From: Candidatus Woesebacteria bacterium
GTDB lineage: Bacteria; Patescibacteriota; Microgenomatia; UBA10105; UBA927
NCBI GenBank assembly: GCA_020057765.1
Contig: JAGVFE010000132.1
Span: 1 to 9,742, forward strand
Direction: 5' to 3'
Length of the DNA stretch: 9,742 nucleotides
Shown here: positions 5,651 to 9,742 of the stretch, piece after piece
How the letters are laid out: the number at the start of each line of letters is the position of its first letter
How positions within the stretch are numbered: the first letter of the stretch is position 1
Made by a program: the position numbers and the translations under genes
The notes under the pieces: model-generated
Database searches by the model: none
Seen by the model: only the letters and a program-made list of their open reading frames with translations
What the model was told of the DNA's origin: nothing

Positions 5651-6985
5651 TTATTTTTTCCCTAGCACCACTTCCACTTTCACCTTCTCACCAAATAATT
5701 TCTTAAGTACCTGCGCGATGAGTTCCCGCGTTTTCATTTCTGATAACTTCTCCTGATGGAAAGAATAAAACGCCTCAATAGTTACTATACCACCATCGAC
5801 ACCCTTTGGTCTAGAGGATCGAAGAACCCCGGCAATCGAATTGTTATATGGTTTCATGGCTTCTATAAAATCTTTCCAATGCTCTGTGAGTTTCTCCATT
5901 GTAAGCAACCCTGTCAAAGTTGGTGACGGGGCGGCAGGTGGCTTATTACTTATTGCTGATATTTTACAAAACTCAACCACTGCCAGCTCGAGTGGCAATT
6001 GAGGAATCGGACTGATACGGAGGTCGCCGTAGGCTTGGGTAAGTTTGCCAATGAAATCTTTGAGATCATCAATGGTCATCTGGCTTTTTTCCTTCCCGGT
6101 AACAGCCGCAACCAAGCGATGCTCACTTTCAACAAGGCATTCAGTAATAAACGATCGAATATCCCGTCCTGTGGCTACCAATTGCGCAACGATGTCAAGG
6201 CCTGTTTTGGCGTCTTTTGCGGCCAGCGCATCAAAAAATGCGATAATGGTTTTTTCCTCGCTTGCGGCCAGAAGTTTTTGTACTTTTTCCTTGGTCAGTT
6301 TTCCTTTTTCAAAGCTGACTTGTTCAAGTAGCTTCATCGCATCGCGGAAAGCCCCATCGGCAAAGGAAGCAACAAATGCTAACGCGTCATCGGCAATGTC
6401 AATTTTTTCCTCCTTCACGACCCGGGCAAGTCCATGCAAAAGTTCTTCGGTTTGGGCGCGACCGAAATTGATGTGGACGCAGCGCGACTTGATGGTGGCG
6501 GGAATTTTTTGCGGGTCCGTTGTCGCCAAAACGAACGCCGCATGAGGCGGCGGCTCCTCCAAAGTTTTCAGGAGCGCGTTAAACGCCTCGGTCGTAAGCA
6601 TATGCACCTCATCAATGATGTAAATTTTGTATGTACCCGACGTGGGCACCAAACCTATGCCCTCCCGGAGGGTGCGAATTTCATCAATGCCGCGATTGCT
6701 TGCCGCATCAAGCTCCAATACATCAAGGTATCGACCGTCTGCTATGGCGGTACATGCGTTACATTTGCCGCACGGTGCGCCGTTTTTGAGCGGCTTGGTA
6801 CAATTAAAAAGTTTGGCGATGAGTCTGGCCGCGGTGGTTTTCCCAGCACCTTTTGGCCCGGTAAAAAGAAAGGCATGCGGGAGTTCGGTTTTGTCTTTGG
6901 AAAGAAGCGACAGTAGTCGTTCGCGGACAGCAGAGTTATCTATCTCATCAAATACCTGGGGACGATATTTTCTATAAAAAGACAT
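5651..6985 (-). CDS. dnaX: DNA polymerase III gamma/tau subunit
   Basis: The ATPase of the clamp loader, which opens and loads the sliding clamp at primer-template junctions. At 444 residues it is shorter than E. coli tau (643). The AAA+ core has Walker A GPKGAGKTT (43-51), a zinc-binding set C62, C72, C75, C78, Walker B IIDEVHML (123-130), sensor-1 TT (155-156) and the SRC arginine finger (167-169). A helical lid and a collar domain run to about 341 (ELAVVEFCK). A short Ala/Pro linker at about 342-358 is followed by a C-terminal domain with WKDFIEAMKPYNNSIAGVL and FYSFHQEKL, typical of the region after the collar in many gamma/tau proteins. The start of the protein reads YRPQVFDEIDNSAV, without the GQ that usually follows this position. 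The linker contains 7-bp repeat-like DNA. It starts 10 nt after ybeY, with no clear Shine-Dalgarno. I saw no obvious programmed-frameshift slippery site. Confidence 0.96.
   Translation of the reverse strand: MSFYRKYRPQVFDEIDNSAVRERLLSLLSKDKTELPHAFLFTGPKGAGKTTAARLIAKLFNCTKPLKNGAPCGKCNACTAIADGRYLDVLELDAASNRGIDEIRTLREGIGLVPTSGTYKIYIIDEVHMLTTEAFNALLKTLEEPPPHAAFVLATTDPQKIPATIKSRCVHINFGRAQTEELLHGLARVVKEEKIDIADDALAFVASFADGAFRDAMKLLEQVSFEKGKLTKEKVQKLLAASEEKTIIAFFDALAAKDAKTGLDIVAQLVATGRDIRSFITECLVESEHRLVAAVTGKEKSQMTIDDLKDFIGKLTQAYGDLRISPIPQLPLELAVVEFCKISAISNKPPAAPSPTLTGLLTMEKLTEHWKDFIEAMKPYNNSIAGVLRSSRPKGVDGGIVTIEAFYSFHQEKLSEMKTRELIAQVLKKLFGEKVKVEVVLGKK
5659..5663 (-). promoter_or_regulatory. Shine-Dalgarno for ybaB
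   Basis: The minus strand reads AGGGA inside the last codons of dnaX, 9 nt from the first ybaB ATG and 12 nt from the second. It favours the first ATG. Confidence 0.55.
5942..5962. repeat. 7-bp repeat inside the dnaX linker (about 3 units)
   Basis: The + strand units are CTTATTA, CTTATTG, CTGATAT, in the same phase as CTGATAG in recR (pattern CTNATNN). It encodes ISAISNK (residues 342-348), directly after the collar domain and before the Pro/Ala linker. It resembles the LSAIS peptide of the recR repeat. The copy number is low, so the call leans on the similarity between loci. Confidence 0.5.
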
Positions 6986-6995
6986 AAGAATATAG

Positions 6996-7391
6996 TTATT
7001 CAGGATGATGAATACCCATCAAGTGATTCAACCCGTGAAGGACGAGTTCGATCACTTTATCATCAACCATTTTATTTTCCTCTCCTGCTTCTTTGACCGC
7101 TTGCGGATAAGAAATCACGATATCACCCAGACGCAATACGTCATCGGGAACTGCGGCAAAAGGAATATTTTTCGCAATTGGGTCGTTGAGACCGAAAGAC
7201 AACACGTCGGTCGTACTATCAATCTTGCGAAAATCTCGGTTGAGTTGCTTCATCCTTCGATCGCCGACGATGCTCACGCTCACCTCCGCATCGCGATGAA
7301 CCTGTGGAGCAAGCGCATCAACGATGGCCTGTTTGACTTTTTTGCGGTTGACCGGATAGTGAGATTCTGTTTGAAAAAGAACGGTAATCAT
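6996..7391 (-). CDS. ybeY: Endoribonuclease YbeY (rRNA maturation factor)
   Basis: A zinc-dependent single-strand endoribonuclease involved in 16S rRNA 3'-end maturation and ribosome quality control. It has 131 residues. The conserved TDVLSF is at 61-66, LGDIVISY at 89-96, and the metal-binding H-x3-H-x5-H motif is HGLNHLMGIHH with H119, H123 and H129. The chain stops two residues after the last zinc ligand, whereas most YbeY proteins run on for a further 15-25 residues with a helix, so this is a C-terminally minimal version. The stop is a clean TAA, and I see no sign of a frameshift. Its ATG overlaps the yqeY stop as ATGA, and dnaX follows after 10 nt. The rpsU-yqeY-ybeY context is a ribosome-related neighbourhood also seen, more loosely, in Firmicutes. 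Confidence 0.93.
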   Translation of the reverse strand: MITVLFQTESHYPVNRKKVKQAIVDALAPQVHRDAEVSVSIVGDRRMKQLNRDFRKIDSTTDVLSFGLNDPIAKNIPFAAVPDDVLRLGDIVISYPQAVKEAGEENKMVDDKVIELVLHGLNHLMGIHHPE

Positions 7392-7837
7392 TTTGCAAGC
7401 ATTTGTTTTAAGAGTCCAGCAACTCGCCCGCCTTCGGCTTGACCTTTGACTGCCTCCATCGCCTGCTTCATAAGGAGACCGAAATTGGCCTGCCCGGAAG
7501 CAACAACGGGGGCAAGGATACTCTTGAGTTCATCATCAGAAAGTTCTTTGGGCAGATACGTCTCGAGCACTGCTAGCTCTGCTTTTTCTTTGGCAACCAG
7601 TTCCTGTCGACCTGCTTTTTCATACGCTTCAATTGACTCGTGATGCGTTTTGGCTTGTTTTTTGATCGTGTCGAGGATGTCTCCTTCCGTCAACCTTTCT
7701 TCGCTTGCTGCCCCATATTTGGCTATACCACTGTTATTGACGGCAGACAAAAGCATCCGAAGCGTACCAAGACGCACGGACTCCCCGCTCTTTAAGGCTG
7801 TTGTCAGATCGGATCGTACGGTTGCAAGCGAAAGCAT
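7388..7837 (-). CDS. yqeY: YqeY/GatB-related protein
   Basis: A 149-residue member of the YqeY family, which resembles the C-terminal tRNA-binding domain of the GatB amidotransferase subunit; its own role is not settled. Seen: N-terminal helices with RSDLTTALKSGESVRLGTLRMLLSAV, a central KKQAKTHHESIEAYEKAGR, the hinge ETYLPKELSDDEL, and a C-terminal helical tail domain ending MEAVKGQAEGGRVAGLLKQML. I chose the ATG at 7835-7837 (protein starts MLSLATVRSDL). It matches the usual family N-terminus and begins 7 nt after the rpsU stop, whereas an upstream ATG at 7885 would add 16 atypical residues and overlap rpsU. The stop overlaps the ybeY start (ATGA). rpsU-yqeY adjacency is a widely conserved pair, supporting both calls. 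Confidence 0.92.
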   Translation of the reverse strand: MLSLATVRSDLTTALKSGESVRLGTLRMLLSAVNNSGIAKYGAASEERLTEGDILDTIKKQAKTHHESIEAYEKAGRQELVAKEKAELAVLETYLPKELSDDELKSILAPVVASGQANFGLLMKQAMEAVKGQAEGGRVAGLLKQMLAK

Positions 7838-7844
7838 AATTCTT

Positions 7845-8039
7845 TTAATACGTATATCGCCGCGGATGGCGAAGACGACGGGCAAGTTCTCTCTTCTTTT
7901 CTTTTCGGACTTCCGCGGGCTTTTGATAAAACTCCCGCTTTTTGAGATCCTGCAAAATTCCTTCCGTCAACACTTTGCGTGTGAACTTTCGGATGAGCGA
8001 ATCAGACGTATCCCCCGGTTGTGCTTTGACGAATACCAT
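7845..8039 (-). CDS. rpsU: Small ribosomal subunit protein bS21
   Basis: bS21 binds late to the 30S subunit near the anti-Shine-Dalgarno end of 16S rRNA and helps initiation. The 64-residue protein has the family pattern: a short N-terminal strand (MVFVKAQPGDT), SLIRKFTRKVLTEGIL, then LKKREFYQKPAEVRKEKKRE and a very basic tail RRLRHPRR. The length is normal. The ATG at 8037-8039 is preceded at 10 nt by GAGGTG, one of the few real Shine-Dalgarno sequences in the window. It lies 21 nt after the HIT gene and 7 nt before yqeY, its common partner. Confidence 0.95.
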   Translation of the reverse strand: MVFVKAQPGDTSDSLIRKFTRKVLTEGILQDLKKREFYQKPAEVRKEKKRELARRLRHPRRYTY

Positions 8040-8049
8040 ATATGAATAA

Positions 8050-8055
8050 CACCTC
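8050..8055 (-). promoter_or_regulatory. Shine-Dalgarno for rpsU
   Basis: The minus strand reads GAGGTG, with 10 nt between it and the ATG at 8037-8039. It lies in the 21-nt gap after the HIT gene. It is notable because most genes around it lack any recognisable Shine-Dalgarno. Confidence 0.75.
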
Positions 8056-8060
8056 GCTTT

Positions 8061-8468
8061 CTAGATTTGTTTTATAATCCTCTCTTGTATTTCTTCTAAC
8101 GTTTCATTGAGCGCAATCACAACGAGCGACTGCATGACGCCACCATGATCATTTGGTGATCTGGGTATGATATGCACATGGAGATGGCGCACCCCTGAGG
8201 GCTCTCCGTGATTGATGCCGATGGATAATATTTTGGTATTAAACGTTTTCTCTAGTCCGGAAGCAACTAACGATACGGTCTGCATAACCTCTCCCAACTC
8301 TTTTTTCGTATAATCGAAAATTTTATCTGCATGCCGCTTGGCAGTAACCACCGTGTGACCCGGAGCTGACGGCATGATATCCAAAAATGCCCGGGTCTCA
8401 TCATTTTCAAAAACGGTGTATGAAGACACGTGGTTGGCGATGATCTTGCAGAATATGCAATCGGTCAT
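8061..8468 (-). CDS. HIT-family nucleotide-binding hydrolase (HinT/Fhit-like)
   Basis: A 135-residue histidine-triad protein. HIT proteins hydrolyse or transfer nucleoside monophosphates from substrates such as AMP-lysine, adenosine phosphoramidates or ApnA. Seen: N-terminal CIFCKI (C4, C7, which with histidines can bind zinc in bacterial members), FLDIMPSAPGHTVVTAKRH (28-46), a dimer helix with GEVMQTVSLVASGLEK, then GINHGEPSGVRHLHVHIIPR. The triad is H95, H97 and H99, with H97 in the nucleophile position. Length and layout match bacterial stand-alone HIT proteins. Its ATG overlaps the stop of the upstream DHH-like gene by 4 nt, so the two are translationally coupled. Both are phosphoesterase-like enzymes, which hints at related substrates but does not show it. 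The exact substrate is unknown. Confidence 0.94.
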   Translation of the reverse strand: MTDCIFCKIIANHVSSYTVFENDETRAFLDIMPSAPGHTVVTAKRHADKIFDYTKKELGEVMQTVSLVASGLEKTFNTKILSIGINHGEPSGVRHLHVHIIPRSPNDHGGVMQSLVVIALNETLEEIQERIIKQI

Positions 8469-9289
8469 GATTGCACTAATTTTATCACATCTGCCAGTGT
8501 TTTGGTGGATGGTACATAATCCGGGTTTTTGCTGCTGCCGTTTAAGACCATATGGCGGCTGGCGTGGAGAAACCAGGTGGCAGTGGGTTCTTCCTCTTTG
8601 AGCTTGTTATACAGGGGTGTTAAGTCTATATCCTCGCGCGGTAAAGATTTAATGCGGACACTGCCTTTTTTTGGGTCTTTCCTGACGACGACGACATACC
8701 CCATCTTTTGAGCCAGATGGACGGTCTCGTCATTGCCGGTTTCGATGCCGATTGCTTTGCCCCACGTCGTTTTAAATTCCGAACCTTTCTCTTTGAGTTC
8801 ACCTTCAGCGGCAACTTTATTTTGAAATGTTTTGTAAATACCATCGAGAGTATCCATGCCAAGGGCTACAACTTTCAGAGGATCTTGCGAATACATAAGC
8901 CGCCAACCGTCTATGGCTGAAACCAACCCAAGCTCGTAATGATCAGCAGTGGGGTCGGAAAAATATACTTCTCGAAAATGGTCGATGTCATTGACCACAC
9001 TAACTAACCGTCCGAGAGCCGGATCTTCGCCTTTCATCTGGCTAATCTGCTCATACACAAGCTTTGCTGCACAGGTATCGGCGTCGGATTGATGATGATC
9101 AAACTTGCCCATGCCGGTATCCACATGAAGAATTTCGGGGTTATCGTCCAGCGGTTTGCCATCTAATGTCTTGCCGGCCGGCACAAACGCCAATGCCGCT
9201 TCCTCCCACCCGGGCCAGAACATTTTAACCAGCCAGATAGACGTGATGGCATCCAAATCCGGCCCGATGTGAGTGACAATGGTTTTCAT
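8465..9289 (-). CDS. DHH-type phosphoesterase-like protein of unknown substrate
   Basis: A 274-residue protein with the metal-binding motifs of the DHH phosphoesterase superfamily (RecJ, NrnA, GdpP and exopolyphosphatase relatives). Motif I is HIGPDLDAITS (H7, D11, D13), motif II a lone aspartate in LHVDTG (D57), motif III DHH itself in KFDHHQ (64-66), followed by DTCAAKLVYE where the family often has GATS. NDIDH (100-104) probably supplies the motif IV acid. The C-terminal half (about 180-274) does not show the GGGH motif of classic DHHA1 domains. Instead it has VRIKSLPREDIDL, then ATWFLHASRHMVLNG and SSKNPDYVP. I do not recognise the subfamily. I chose the ATG at 9287-9289, 1 nt after the proS stop; a longer frame reaching 9439 would lie over proS and adds an Arg-rich, atypical stretch. 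The stop overlaps the HIT start (ATGA). Confidence 0.82.
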   Translation of the reverse strand: MKTIVTHIGPDLDAITSIWLVKMFWPGWEEAALAFVPAGKTLDGKPLDDNPEILHVDTGMGKFDHHQSDADTCAAKLVYEQISQMKGEDPALGRLVSVVNDIDHFREVYFSDPTADHYELGLVSAIDGWRLMYSQDPLKVVALGMDTLDGIYKTFQNKVAAEGELKEKGSEFKTTWGKAIGIETGNDETVHLAQKMGYVVVVRKDPKKGSVRIKSLPREDIDLTPLYNKLKEEEPTATWFLHASRHMVLNGSSKNPDYVPSTKTLADVIKLVQS

Positions 9290-9290
9290 G

Positions 9291-9742
9291 CTAATACGAT
9301 TGGGCAAAGAGCCAGCGGCGGGTGGCTGGATTGCCGCAGTGAATACACTTTCCCTTTTCCTCCGGTGCGTCAAGCGGCAGACAGCGGGTTGAAGCCTTGG
9401 TTTCTCCCTTAATTGTTGCCTCGCAAGCGGCGTCCTCACACCAAAAGGCTTTGATAAATCCGCGTGAGGAGCTCATGATGTTTTTAAACTCATCATAGGA
9501 AGTCGCCTCGCGTGTATTCGTATCTAAAAATCCTTTTGCTCTGTCAAAAAGACCCTTTTGTATGTCTTGCAGAAGTTTTTCAACTGTAGCAAGTATCTGG
9601 TCCCGAGCAACCGTTTGTTTCTCTCCATTGTCTCTCCGCGCAATCGTTACCGTTTTCTCTACTAACTCCTTACCGCCAACTTCCAAACGTACCGGCACAC
9701 CCTTCATTTCCCATTCATTAAACCTACGTCCAATGCTTGGTT
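9291..9742 (-). CDS. proS: Prolyl-tRNA synthetase, archaeal/eukaryal type, C-terminal part only
   Basis: Only the last 149 residues are inside the window; the catalytic core lies beyond the right edge. The visible part begins PSIGRRFNEWEMKGVPVRLE, the start of the anticodon-binding domain, continues with TVTIARRDNGEKQTVARDQI and a long helix, and ends in the extra C-terminal zinc-type domain. That domain has FWCEDAACEATIKGE and GKCIHCGN (two cysteine pairs) and finishes WLFAQSY. A C-terminal zinc domain ending in tyrosine is the mark of the archaeal/eukaryal (type 3) ProRS, which lacks the editing insertion of the E. coli type; this class is known in some bacteria, including Thermus. The stop is TAG at 9291-9293, and the DHH-like gene starts 1 nt later. 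Identity is secure despite truncation. Confidence 0.94.
   Translation of the reverse strand, partial: PSIGRRFNEWEMKGVPVRLEVGGKELVEKTVTIARRDNGEKQTVARDQILATVEKLLQDIQKGLFDRAKGFLDTNTREATSYDEFKNIMSSSRGFIKAFWCEDAACEATIKGETKASTRCLPLDAPEEKGKCIHCGNPATRRWLFAQSY

Noticed and set aside
7838..7885. N-terminal extension of YqeY to 7885
   Set aside because: It would overlap the end of rpsU. The family normally starts close to MLSLATVRSDL, which the ATG at 7837 gives.
9290..9439. N-terminal extension of the DHH-like protein to 9439
   Set aside because: It would overlap about 150 nt of proS in another frame and adds an Arg-rich stretch without homology. The ATG at 9289 starts directly with the motif I strand.

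Overview
The window is a compact stretch of bacterial housekeeping genes. All 16 genes are read from the minus strand, so transcription runs from high to low coordinates. No gap between genes exceeds 70 bases, and three gene pairs overlap by ATGA. TGA is used as a stop in several genes, so the code is the standard bacterial one, which argues against the UGA-recoding Gracilibacteria/Absconditabacteria. Compactness, an archaeal-type prolyl-tRNA synthetase, short versions of several universal proteins and a small Gln/Lys-rich protein beginning MPQGITRQIIGSFEDIG suggest a Candidate Phyla Radiation (Patescibacteria) genome, probably Microgenomates-like. That placement is inference from memory, not from a search.

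In transcription order (right to left): the 3' end of proS; a DHH-type phosphoesterase-like protein; a HIT protein; rpsU (bS21); yqeY; ybeY; dnaX; ybaB. Then comes the largest gap (68 nt, 5309-5376), which holds a perfect 14-bp hairpin. After it: a class I aminotransferase, a HAD phosphatase, prs (PRPP synthetase), recR, a SufT/MIP18-family Fe-S factor, an unrecognised basic protein, and the first two thirds of cysS, cut by the left edge.

The genes fall into loose themes: translation (proS, rpsU, yqeY, ybeY, cysS), replication and repair (dnaX, ybaB, recR), and central metabolism (aminotransferase, HAD phosphatase, prs). The familiar dnaX-ybaB-recR cluster is present but split by the aminotransferase-HAD-prs block. 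rpsU-yqeY-ybeY resembles the rpsU/yqeY...ybeY neighbourhood of Firmicutes.

I found no defence system, mobile element, CRISPR array or RNA gene. The most unusual signal is short tandem repeats inside essential genes. A 7-bp repeat (CTGATAG on the + strand) occurs in recR, in the dnaX linker and in cysS, and a separate 8-bp repeat (GTTGACGC) occurs in recR. Each lies where the protein has, or is expected to have, a loop or linker. Each also lies in the only orientation that leaves the repeat free of stop codons.
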